From: Muribaculaceae bacterium
GTDB taxonomy: Bacteria > Bacteroidota > Bacteroidia > Bacteroidales > Muribaculaceae
NCBI GenBank assembly: GCA_017962285.1
Contig: JAGCVR010000057.1
Coordinates: 1 to 8,554, forward strand
Direction of reading: 5' to 3'
Length of the DNA stretch: 8,554 nt
Shown here: piece after piece, positions 1 to 6,431 of the stretch
Position numbering within the stretch: position 1 is the stretch's first letter
Layout: every line of letters begins with the position of its first letter
Notes under the pieces: generated by a model
What the model was told of the DNA's origin: nothing
The model's input: the letters and a program-made list of their open reading frames with translations, nothing else
The model's database searches: none
Position numbers and translations under genes: made by a program

Positions 1-380
1 ATCTCGTTCTCGCTTCCCACCAACTGAGAATAACTCTCACTGAACCGTGGCGAGCACGACAGCACCGTCTGCGGAATGCGCTCTCCAGTGCTTCGGTACA
101 CGGGCGCATCGTCCTTGTCAACCACGTGGAGTATCACGTTGTCGTAACTCTTGTCACTGTCGTGATGATGGCGCTTCCAATCCGACGCTCTTACGTGTAT
201 CTCCACGTTGCCCACCCACAACTTTCCGCCAATCTCAATCTTGGCATTGAAGAAATCGGGACCCGAATCGGTATTCTGCAATCCGGGGTCTATCACCCTT
301 ATGGGAACACCGTCGTTGGTGGTGAGTGGCTTCACTCCCCACAGTCGGTGTTTCCAGATGTAATACATCAGTTTCTCCAT
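1..380 (-). CDS. DUF2851 family protein, N-terminal part (gene runs off the left edge)
   Basis: The reading frame opens at the ATG at 380 and stays open to the window edge, giving about 126 residues; the C-terminal part is missing. It begins MEKLMYYIWKHRLWG. The stretch from residue about 40 to 92 (GPDFFNAKIEIGGKLWVGNV, then EIHVRASDWKRHHHDSD, then YDNVILHVV) is what I recognise as the start of DUF2851, a family of roughly 400-residue proteins seen mainly in Bacteroidota with no established biochemical role. No signal peptide or membrane segment is visible in this part, so it is probably cytoplasmic. It follows the membrane-protein gene by 15 bp on the same strand and is probably the third gene of the rnz transcript. 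The start is the first ATG after an in-frame stop, with no Shine-Dalgarno sequence, which is normal for this phylum. Family call is good; function is unknown. Confidence 0.85.
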   Translation of the reverse strand, partial: MEKLMYYIWKHRLWGVKPLTTNDGVPIRVIDPGLQNTDSGPDFFNAKIEIGGKLWVGNVEIHVRASDWKRHHHDSDKSYDNVILHVVDKDDAPVYRSTGERIPQTVLSCSPRFSESYSQLVGSENE

Positions 381-395
381 AAGGTTTTGTCTCTA

Positions 396-905
396 TTATT
401 CAGGCTGTTCAGCTACGGCAACCGTATCCTCTTCCACAACTTCCTCGTCGGTAACTTCCACAATCGGAACATACTTTCCGAGCGAGTCGTTGTATTCCCA
501 AACCGTGTCGTTGACAATTTCATCTGGTTCCATTACCACCCTCGACGGATGTGAGCATTGGTGTATTCCCAGAACAATCACGGCAAGGAACAGGACAAAC
601 ACCAGCACTCCTAAAACCGACAGCAGACGGGGCTTGCGCGACAGGCCTATGAAGCAAAGCACCACTCCCACGATAAACAGCCCCACTCCGGCAAAGAACA
701 GGTAGGTTGTGCCATCGTAGCCGCGCGTTTCCGTAGGAATCAGGAAAAAGCACAGGACACTCAGCAATATGCCCAGAATGCCAAACGTGCCGAAAGGATT
801 ACGCATGAAATAATTCTTCCGCCTGGCGGGTTCTTCCACTTTCTTAGCTTCTATCTCCTGCGGTGTCTTCGCATCGGTTTCCAGATAATTCTTATTCTCG
901 TCCAT
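396..905 (-). CDS. Small three-helix membrane protein of unknown function
   Basis: This is a 169-residue protein I cannot assign to a named family. The first 35 residues are hydrophilic and end in a basic cluster (ARRKNYFMR). Three hydrophobic segments follow at about 38-57 (FGTFGILGILLSVLCFFLIP), 66-88 and 93-114. The loop between helices 2 and 3 is short and basic (SRKPR). By the positive-inside rule the N-terminus and that loop should be cytoplasmic. The C-terminal 55 residues would then be periplasmic, and they become strongly acidic (VTDEEVVEEDTVAVAEQPE). There is no signal peptide, lipobox or catalytic motif. The gene lies between rnz (12 bp upstream) and the DUF2851 gene (15 bp downstream) on the same strand, so it is very likely co-transcribed with them, but that context does not reveal a role. 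The close spacing and coherent topology make it a real gene. Confidence 0.82.
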   Translation of the reverse strand: MDENKNYLETDAKTPQEIEAKKVEEPARRKNYFMRNPFGTFGILGILLSVLCFFLIPTETRGYDGTTYLFFAGVGLFIVGVVLCFIGLSRKPRLLSVLGVLVFVLFLAVIVLGIHQCSHPSRVVMEPDEIVNDTVWEYNDSLGKYVPIVEVTDEEVVEEDTVAVAEQPE

Positions 906-917
906 CTTCTATCTCAA

Positions 918-1841
918 TTAATCAATTTTATTCAAGTCTATTACCAATCCCTCATCGGCAAGCATCGTGGCGGGAAAAATGGCGCGAGCCTGCTCCAGCA
1001 GCACGTCTTCGGTCAGATACCGCTTCGAGAAGTGTCCCAGTATCAATCGCCCCACGCCGGCCTCTTTCGCCACGGTGGCGGCTTCTCCGGCTGTGCTGTG
1101 GAACCGCTTGCGAGCCTTGTGACGCATCTCGTCGTCATAGGTTGCCTCGTGATAGAGCCAATTCACGACTTTCACGGCATTTACTACGCGCTGCGACGGC
1201 ATGGTGTCAGAGCAATACGCATAGCTCACCGCCGGCTCCGCATCGGTCGTCAGCAGACGGTTCTCCACCGTTTCGCCGGAAGCAGTCACATAATCGGCAC
1301 CGGCCTTGATGGCGTTGATCTGCCAGTGTGGTATGCCGTAGCGATCTATCGCCCCGGGGATGATGTGACGCAGTTTCGGTTTCTCGGCAAAGATGAAACC
1401 CACGGCAGGCACGCGGTGGCGCAGCGGGAATGTCTTCACCGTAAGAGCATCGTCCTCGTAGATAATGCCGCTCTTCTTCTGAATTACATTGAACTTAATT
1501 TCATAGGGCAGTTCGTGGCAGAACTGTTTCAGGGTGGCATCAATCCACCTGGCGCCGTCCTCGAAAACATGAATCGTCACCGAGCCGCATTTCTCATGCA
1601 GGGCAAGCGTAGAGAGCAGCCCCGGCAGACCGAAGCAATGGTCGCCGTGAAGATGGCTGATGAAGATGTGGTTGAGACGCGAGAACTTAAGACGCATCTT
1701 GCGAAGCATCAGTTGAGCGCCCTCGCCGCAATCTATCATCATGAGATTGTCGCGCACATTCAGCACCTGGCACGCCGGCTGATGCCGCAGCGTGGGGGTC
1801 GCGCTTCCACAGCCCAGTATGTTCAGCTCAAATCGAGGCAT
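918..1841 (-). CDS. rnz: Ribonuclease Z (tRNA 3'-processing endonuclease)
   Basis: This enzyme cuts precursor tRNAs just 3' of the discriminator base in the cytoplasm, producing the 3' end to which CCA is added. The protein is 307 residues, the usual length of the short bacterial form. The metallo-beta-lactamase signature ISHLHGDHCFGLPGLL lies at 61-76 and supplies His63, His65, Asp67 and His68. The other expected zinc ligands are present: His142 (PLRHR), Asp212 (YCSDT) and His270 in the family motif ILGHFSKRY. HEATY at 231-235 and the HSTAGEA block at 248-254 are also typical. Residues about 154-172 lie where RNase Z carries its tRNA-gripping flexible arm. No active-site residue is missing. 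It starts at the ATG at 1841, so the protein begins MPRFELNILGCGSATPT, the normal N-terminus. A consensus promoter lies about 20 bp upstream, and rnz heads the transcript that continues into the two genes below it. Confidence 0.97.
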   Translation of the reverse strand: MPRFELNILGCGSATPTLRHQPACQVLNVRDNLMMIDCGEGAQLMLRKMRLKFSRLNHIFISHLHGDHCFGLPGLLSTLALHEKCGSVTIHVFEDGARWIDATLKQFCHELPYEIKFNVIQKKSGIIYEDDALTVKTFPLRHRVPAVGFIFAEKPKLRHIIPGAIDRYGIPHWQINAIKAGADYVTASGETVENRLLTTDAEPAVSYAYCSDTMPSQRVVNAVKVVNWLYHEATYDDEMRHKARKRFHSTAGEAATVAKEAGVGRLILGHFSKRYLTEDVLLEQARAIFPATMLADEGLVIDLNKID

Positions 1842-1860
1842 AGTACTGCAAATTAATCTA

Positions 1861-1891
1861 CAAAGTTACAACAACTCCGCCGAACGACAAA
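1861..1891 (-). promoter_or_regulatory. Bacteroidota-type promoter for rnz
   Basis: Read on the minus strand, TTTG (1888-1891) is followed by a 19-bp spacer and TAACTTTG (1861-1868). This matches the primary sigma factor consensus of Bacteroidota (TTTG near -33, TAnnTTTG near -7) without mismatch. The -7 box ends 19 bp before the ATG at 1841, which implies a very short leader. It separates the rnz operon from the rhamnosidase gene, whose stop codon lies about 50 bp further upstream. I saw no convincing terminator hairpin in the 97 bp between the two genes, so some readthrough from the rhamnosidase is possible. Confidence 0.78.
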
Positions 1892-1938
1892 TAAAATGCC
1901 CCTTTTTCTTGCCTGTATTCAGTTTTCAGCAGTTTGAA

Positions 1939-4653
1939 CTACATGAAAGTGTATCTGCCCGATCCGAGCCGAATCACCGTTTCGCCGTCACGGGTCTCCA
2001 CTCCGGTCACACCATCGCCCACACTTGCTTTCAAGCCATATTTGGCGGGAACCACTATCCGTGCCGTTGTGTTGGCGGGAACCACCACCTCATATCTGAG
2101 TTTGCCGTTGGTAATCTTCCAGTGGCTCTCTATCCTGCCACGCGGTGAATCCCACGATGCGTCCACATGGTCCAGCCCATCGGGGAAATACGGCTTGAAA
2201 AGAATCTTCTCATAGCCCACCGACCCTTCATCGTTGCGGATTCCGCCCAAGTCCTCGTACATCCATATCACAAGGTCGCCGAGAAGCATCACATGGTTGC
2301 CCGAATTCATCGCCGGATCGGCGGTGTCTCCGTTCCACAGCTCCCATATCGTGGTGGCTCCCTTGCTGAGCATATATCCCCACGAGGGATAGGTCTCGTT
2401 GGTGGCAATCCTGTAAGCCTGATTCACATTGCCGTTATGGGTGAGTCCGCGCATCAGATGCTGCACACCGAGCACGCCGCAACTGATGTGGCCCTTGTTC
2501 TGGTCGTTGTTTGTAACATCCTCAATGTTCTTCATCACACGCTGTTTCTCATTTTCGGGGACGAGTCCCAGGTCGAGCGCCAGTATGTTGGCTGTAACAG
2601 TGTTGTTGCCGTAGTAGCCGTGCTCCTTGTCGAAGAATTTTGCGTTAAACGCATCATAGATTTCACGGCGCATGACTTCATACTCGGAAACATCGTCGGT
2701 TTTTCCGCACACGCGGGCGAACTTAATCATCACTCTCAGAGCATCATAGAACACACTTGTGCCGAGCAGCTGGCCGTCGGTCTTGCGCGTCGGATCTTCC
2801 GAATGAATCATCTCCGGACTTTCGGGCGGCACACACCAGTCGCCGTAGGTGTCTTTCAGCACTATGCCGTTTTCATAAAACGTGTTCTTCACCCAGAGCA
2901 CCCATTTCCGCAGGGAGTCGTATCGCCGCAGGATGGAATAATCGTCACCGTAGCGAGTGTAGAGCATATCCACGCCGTAGGGATAAGCCGACGGCCAGAG
3001 CACCTCCTCGAACCACAGTGTCCACAACCGTGGGACAACGCTGCTTATGGCGCCTTCGGGCGACTGACTTTCCTCAATGTCGCGCATCCACTTGGTGTAG
3101 AGCAGCTGATTACTGAGCAGGAAACTCTCACCGTAGCAGCCGGTGGCATGGTCGCCAAGCCACCCTTGCTTCTCGTCGCGCTGCGGGCAGTCGGTGGGCA
3201 TTCCGTGGTAATTGCCGCGCACTCCCCAGTAAGCAGCCTCGTGAATCTTATTGAGCACCTCGTTGCTTGTAAAGAAATGACCTGTGCGCTCCATTCTGTC
3301 GTGAATCACGCATCCGATGAAGTCGCTCAGACTGGGCTCATAGTCAAGGCCTTTCACTTCCAGATACCTGCCGCCATGGTAAACAAGCTGTGGTTCCCAC
3401 GTCACTTGTCCGTCACGGGCGGGAATATAGGTGTCGATGGTCTGGGCAAGGCGCATGTTGGCATCGTAGATTTCCTTGCCGTCGGGCACGAGCGACTCGG
3501 CATAATGCACGCTCACAGGCACGTCCTTGCGGCAACGCACACGCATACGGGTCCAGCCCACAAAGTTCTGCCCCATGTCCACCACATAGTTTCCGTTGCC
3601 GTCTTTCCATATCTTTTTTGCATGGATTTCTTCGTTGATAATCTGGCTGGGCGACATCTGGGGAAGCAATTCCTTGGTGGGTTCGGGCATCACCTCCACC
3701 GGGTGCCAGTCGGCGTTTTCCACATAGTTCGGTTCGGTCCACCGCCCTAATTCAAGGCGCGCGTCATAGGTCTCTCCGTCGAATTCGTTGTTGTTCCTCA
3801 CCGGACCGCGGTTGTTCACCTTCCATGTCTCATCGGTCAGAACCGTAGTTGTGCCGTCGGCATTCTCTATCACAAGCTGGGCAATGGCGCACGGCATCCC
3901 AAAGTGCAGCCGGTCTTCGTGGCGCAGACCCATGAACCTGCCGTTTCCAAGCAGGCACCCTATGGCATTGGCTTTGCCCGGGCGCAGAAGTGAAGTCACG
4001 TCGTAGGCCAGGGCGTTTATCGACTCCGGAAACCACGAATCAAGCGGTGCGAGCACATCATTGCCCACACGGTGTCCGTTCACATACCACACCATGGAAC
4101 CGCCGGCTGAGCAATAGAGCATAGCCCGCCTCATTCCCTTTCCGGCATTGAACTCCTTCCTGAGATATCGGGCGGGGAAGATAACCCTTGTGGAGTCGTA
4201 ACTGATATTTTCGCGGTCGTTAAGTCCAATCCATTTGGCCCGCCAGTCGCTTTTGTGGAGCAAACCCATGCTCCACTTCTGAACGCCACTCTTGGCATCG
4301 CCCTTATTAGTCCACACCTGCACACGCCAACGATATTCCTTACCCGACTCAAGCGGCAGTCCGGCATAGCGCACGCCAAGCGAGGCATTACCTGGCACTT
4401 CCCCCGAGTCCCACACAACCCGTTCGCCGCCGTTGCGCGCCCCTTTCTCGGTCTCGCTGACTACAATCTGGTATGCAGTCTGTACCACTCCGCGCTCACG
4501 GCTCTCAATCTGCCACGAAAAACGCGGTTCGGTGTTCCCCAGTCCCACAGGATTATCCTGCATCTCAACCTGTGGCCGCACCACTTTCACATTTGCGCAC
4601 GCACAAAGTGCGCCAAGCGAAACCATCACCGCCACATAAGCCAATTTTCTCAT
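1939..4653 (-). CDS. GH78 family alpha-L-rhamnosidase, predicted lipoprotein
   Basis: This enzyme hydrolyses terminal alpha-L-rhamnose from polysaccharides or glycosides by an inverting mechanism. The 904-residue product has the full GH78 layout: N-terminal beta domains (about 20-330), a middle beta domain (about 335-445), an (alpha/alpha)6 catalytic domain (about 450-800) and a C-terminal beta domain. The signature DCPQRDEKQGWLGDH spans 488-502, with Glu494 as likely general acid and Asp501 nearby. GATTIWELWNG follows, with Glu771 as likely base. I chose the ATG at 4653 because it gives a short lipoprotein signal, MRKLAYVAVMVSLGALCAC, with a lipobox LCAC and lipidated Cys19; GGAG lies a few bases upstream. 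Upstream alternatives at 4665 (ATG) and 4692 (TTG) would add 4 or 13 residues before the signal. It follows the acetylesterase by 42 bp and is probably co-transcribed with it. The family call is secure; the exact substrate is not shown by sequence. Confidence 0.95.
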   Translation of the reverse strand: MRKLAYVAVMVSLGALCACANVKVVRPQVEMQDNPVGLGNTEPRFSWQIESRERGVVQTAYQIVVSETEKGARNGGERVVWDSGEVPGNASLGVRYAGLPLESGKEYRWRVQVWTNKGDAKSGVQKWSMGLLHKSDWRAKWIGLNDRENISYDSTRVIFPARYLRKEFNAGKGMRRAMLYCSAGGSMVWYVNGHRVGNDVLAPLDSWFPESINALAYDVTSLLRPGKANAIGCLLGNGRFMGLRHEDRLHFGMPCAIAQLVIENADGTTTVLTDETWKVNNRGPVRNNNEFDGETYDARLELGRWTEPNYVENADWHPVEVMPEPTKELLPQMSPSQIINEEIHAKKIWKDGNGNYVVDMGQNFVGWTRMRVRCRKDVPVSVHYAESLVPDGKEIYDANMRLAQTIDTYIPARDGQVTWEPQLVYHGGRYLEVKGLDYEPSLSDFIGCVIHDRMERTGHFFTSNEVLNKIHEAAYWGVRGNYHGMPTDCPQRDEKQGWLGDHATGCYGESFLLSNQLLYTKWMRDIEESQSPEGAISSVVPRLWTLWFEEVLWPSAYPYGVDMLYTRYGDDYSILRRYDSLRKWVLWVKNTFYENGIVLKDTYGDWCVPPESPEMIHSEDPTRKTDGQLLGTSVFYDALRVMIKFARVCGKTDDVSEYEVMRREIYDAFNAKFFDKEHGYYGNNTVTANILALDLGLVPENEKQRVMKNIEDVTNNDQNKGHISCGVLGVQHLMRGLTHNGNVNQAYRIATNETYPSWGYMLSKGATTIWELWNGDTADPAMNSGNHVMLLGDLVIWMYEDLGGIRNDEGSVGYEKILFKPYFPDGLDHVDASWDSPRGRIESHWKITNGKLRYEVVVPANTTARIVVPAKYGLKASVGDGVTGVETRDGETVIRLGSGRYTFM

Positions 4654-4658
4654 AATTA

Positions 4659-4662
4659 CTCC
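4659..4662 (-). promoter_or_regulatory. Possible Shine-Dalgarno site for the rhamnosidase
   Basis: The minus strand reads GGAG five bases before the ATG at 4653. Shine-Dalgarno sites are uncommon in Bacteroidota, so its presence may be chance. It agrees with the start that gives a well-formed lipoprotein signal and helps choose 4653 over the upstream ATG at 4665 and TTG at 4692. Confidence 0.35.
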
Positions 4663-4695
4663 CATTTCCAATACCTGACGACTAACAACCAAAGA

Positions 4696-6165
4696 CTAAT
4701 AGCTGTCCGTACGGAACGGCAGCAAGGGCCATCCACCTGGCTCGGTCACGTTTCCTGTGGTGAAGTCCTTGAAGCAATATCTCACCGCCACCGGTTCGGG
4801 CACTTCGTCCGACCACACTTCCACCTCGTTCCATCGTCCGGCTATCACTCTTGCCGACGCTTTCACGAATTTACGGTCACTTCCGGCCACTTCAAAACCT
4901 TCCAGTGGGTCGAATAGCGGACTCAAACCGTGGGGCGCGTAGTCAAACTTCAGTACCGCCTTGTTTCCGTTCACCACCATCTCCATGAACTCCAGCGAAC
5001 GCGATATGAATCCACGGCCGCCATAGGTGTCGGCAAACGCCATCTGTGCCAGCCGCATGCCCACCACGTCCTTATATTGCGGATGAATACAGGTTCTGTT
5101 GCCGATGTCGATGGTGGACACCAGTCCCGAGTGGCGCAGCATCTTCACTCCGCGCAGCTGTGCCTCGCGTATCACCGCTGCCGAGGTGTCTTCGGCATTT
5201 TCGTAGTTATAGGGCGCTATTTCCACAGCGTAGAAAGGTTTTTCCTCGCCCCCCCAGCGCGCCCGCCAGTCGTTCACCATAGCGGCGAAATAGGTAGCAT
5301 AGTGTTCGGCGTCGCCACGGTTGCTCTCGCCCTGATACCAGAGGAAGCCTCGCAAGGCATAGCGCACAAAGGGTGCAATCTTGGCGTTATAGAGAACGAT
5401 GGGCGTAAAGATGGGACGGCCGCTCAGGTCGTCAAGTTTTATCTCCGGAAACTGCATGGCACATTCACGGCTCATCCACGGCTCTATTTTCGAGCCGCCC
5501 AGCGACGTCACTATCAATCCCACCGGCACGTCGAGATACTCCTGCAGATTCTTCGCGAAATAGTATGCCGCGGCGCTTGTCGAAGCCACGGCGGCGGGCT
5601 CGTTTTCCCACCATTCGCCTTTCACGTCGGTCTGTTCAACTTCCGAATATTTATACTCTTTAATGCCGTCGATGTTGTAGTCGGCGCTGAACATCCTTAT
5701 CGGAACCGATTTCTTGGCAGCGGCAATCACATCGTTGCCGCCCCTCACAGGCTGACTCACAAATCCGCGCATGGGCATTTCCATGTTCGACTGACCGCTG
5801 CACAGCCACACCTCGCCCAGGAGCACGTTCTTCAGAATCCGCTTCCCGTCGGCATCGGCAATGGAGATTTCATAGGGACCTCCTGCCTCGGGGGTCTTCA
5901 CTTTCACACTCCATTGGCCGGCGGCGTCGGCGGTGGTCTCTATCTTCTGCCGCTGCCACGGCACTTCCACCCTCACACGTCCGTTGGCGCGTGCACTGCC
6001 CCACAGTTCCACCTCGGTCTGCTGCTGAAGCACCATGTTGTCGCCAAGCACATTCGGCAGCACAATCTCTGCCTTCAGCGCCACACTCTGCGCCATCACA
6101 AACAATACCGGCACAATAATCCACAATGATTTTCGCACAATAGTTCTCAATGATATTCTTCCCAT
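4696..6165 (-). CDS. Secreted SASA-type carbohydrate acetylesterase (sialate O-acetylesterase family)
   Basis: This is an SGNH/SASA-fold esterase that removes O-acetyl groups from sugars. The family is named for sialic acid, but many gut Bacteroidales members act on plant glycans such as pectin or xylan. The 489-residue protein begins with a basic N-terminus and a hydrophobic segment (SLWIIVPVLFVMAQSVALKA), with signal peptidase I cleavage likely after Ala32. A small beta domain (about 33-115) precedes the catalytic domain. The nucleophile motif is LCSGQSNMEMP (121-131, Ser126), the second block is LWYQGESNRGD (275-285), and the catalytic His is probably His361 in CIHPQYK. A C-terminal beta segment follows from about 385. 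There is no lipobox, so it should be free in the periplasm or exported. It sits 42 bp upstream of the GH78 gene, which suggests they act on the same acetylated, rhamnose-bearing glycan. The start at 6165 is well fixed by the signal peptide. Confidence 0.93.
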   Translation of the reverse strand: MGRISLRTIVRKSLWIIVPVLFVMAQSVALKAEIVLPNVLGDNMVLQQQTEVELWGSARANGRVRVEVPWQRQKIETTADAAGQWSVKVKTPEAGGPYEISIADADGKRILKNVLLGEVWLCSGQSNMEMPMRGFVSQPVRGGNDVIAAAKKSVPIRMFSADYNIDGIKEYKYSEVEQTDVKGEWWENEPAAVASTSAAAYYFAKNLQEYLDVPVGLIVTSLGGSKIEPWMSRECAMQFPEIKLDDLSGRPIFTPIVLYNAKIAPFVRYALRGFLWYQGESNRGDAEHYATYFAAMVNDWRARWGGEEKPFYAVEIAPYNYENAEDTSAAVIREAQLRGVKMLRHSGLVSTIDIGNRTCIHPQYKDVVGMRLAQMAFADTYGGRGFISRSLEFMEMVVNGNKAVLKFDYAPHGLSPLFDPLEGFEVAGSDRKFVKASARVIAGRWNEVEVWSDEVPEPVAVRYCFKDFTTGNVTEPGGWPLLPFRTDSY

Positions 6166-6190
6166 ACCGCTAATAGTTTTGGTTTATTTG

Positions 6191-6198
6191 CGAAGATA
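6191..6198 (-). promoter_or_regulatory. Candidate -7 box for the esterase-rhamnosidase operon
   Basis: On the minus strand TATCTTCG (then C) matches TAnnTTTG at all but one base and ends 25 bp before the esterase ATG. At the position where a -33 TTTG should lie (about 6218-6221) the minus strand reads GTGG, so that element is poor. A weak promoter of this kind would fit activator-dependent expression of a carbohydrate cassette, but that is inference. Confidence 0.4.
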
Positions 6199-6218
6199 AT
6201 GAAATCTTGAGAAAAAAC

Positions 6219-6244
6219 CACAGAAATTTCGTTTTTTTTCTGTG
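6219..6244. repeat. AT-rich inverted repeat upstream of the esterase promoter box
   Basis: CACAGAAA at 6219-6226 is the exact reverse complement of TTTCTGTG at 6237-6244, with a 10-base loop that includes part of a run of eight T. It overlaps and extends upstream of the expected -33 region of the esterase promoter. It could be an operator or simply an AT-rich coincidence. Confidence 0.4.
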
Positions 6245-6252
6245 CAGTTCAG

Positions 6253-6279
6253 GTATTACGGGCTGGTGGCCCGTAATAC
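6253..6279. repeat. Perfect palindrome, 11-bp arms with 5-base loop
   Basis: GTATTACGGGC (6253-6263) and GCCCGTAATAC (6269-6279) are perfect reverse complements around the loop TGGTG. No T-run follows on either strand, so it does not look like an ordinary intrinsic terminator. It lies between the dockerin gene's terminator and the esterase promoter region. It has the size and form of a REP-like extragenic palindrome, but a single copy in the window cannot prove that. Confidence 0.75.
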
Positions 6280-6293
6280 AGCACTTCCCGTCA

Positions 6294-6332
6294 GGGGGTG
6301 CGCTCGGCGGGCTGGGGGTGCGCAGGGGTGGG
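6294..6332 (+). other. G-run segment with direct repeats and a G-quadruplex pattern
   Basis: The 10-mer GGGGGTGCGC occurs at 6294-6303 and again at 6314-6323, a 20-bp offset. Within this segment the plus strand has G runs at 6309-6311, 6314-6318, 6325-6328 and 6330-6332, with loops of 2, 6 and 1 bases. This satisfies the usual G3+N1-7 pattern for an intramolecular G-quadruplex. The plus strand is the non-template strand's complement for these minus-strand genes, so the G-rich strand would be the template. No open frame here looks coding. Confidence 0.6.
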
Positions 6333-6340
6333 AAAGAACA

Positions 6341-6368
6341 AGGGCGCTCCCGCCATTGGGAACGCCCT
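6341..6368 (-). terminator. Rho-independent-like terminator of the dockerin protein gene
   Basis: On the minus strand AGGGCGTTCCC (6368-6358), a 6-base loop and GGGAGCGCCCT (6351-6341) form an 11-bp stem with one T-G wobble. The stem is followed by TGTTCTTT, a poor U tract. On the plus strand the same position is an A-C mismatch, so the hairpin is stronger in minus-strand RNA. It starts 63 bp after the stop codon at 6432, as expected for the end of that transcript. Confidence 0.65.
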
Positions 6369-6394
6369 CATATCTAACTTCTAAAATCTAATTG

Positions 6395-6420
6395 CTTGTT
6401 AACTCGTTTACTTGTTAACT
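6395..6420. repeat. Short direct repeats CTTGTTAACT
   Basis: CTTGTTAACT is present at 6395-6404 and 6411-6420, followed by a variant TGTCAACT at 6421-6428 that ends next to the dockerin gene's stop codon. The stretch is built from near-copies of GTTAAC-type words. It is non-coding, and I assign it no function. Confidence 0.5.
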
Positions 6421-6431
6421 TGTCAACTAAT

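Noticed and set aside
1032..1856. A 274-codon plus-strand frame over rnz, and a similar 231-codon one at 6861-7556 over the dockerin gene
   Set aside because: Both are antisense to well-supported genes and show no family motifs of their own.
1842..1938. A terminator for the rhamnosidase gene
   Set aside because: Only a 4-bp TTCA/TGAA pairing and no U-run hairpin could be found in the 97-bp gap, too weak to call.
2167..3750. A 527-codon open frame on the plus strand, antisense to the rhamnosidase
   Set aside because: It lies wholly inside a GH78 gene with full family motifs. Its translation is a His/Val/Pro-rich mirror of that gene with no recognisable domain, typical of antisense shadows in GC-rich DNA.
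4654..4692. Longer rhamnosidase starts at 4692 (TTG) or 4665 (ATG)
   Set aside because: They would place up to 13 extra residues before a well-formed lipoprotein signal; the ATG at 4653 gives a standard signal and has GGAG just upstream.
4930..6129. A 399-codon open frame on the plus strand, antisense to the acetylesterase
   Set aside because: The opposite strand encodes a complete SASA esterase with signal peptide and catalytic motifs. The antisense product is His-rich and featureless.
6166..6431. A hidden small gene or tRNA in the intergenic gap
   Set aside because: The gap is filled by hairpins, G runs and AT-rich stretches; no plausible coding frame or tRNA-like cloverleaf was seen.
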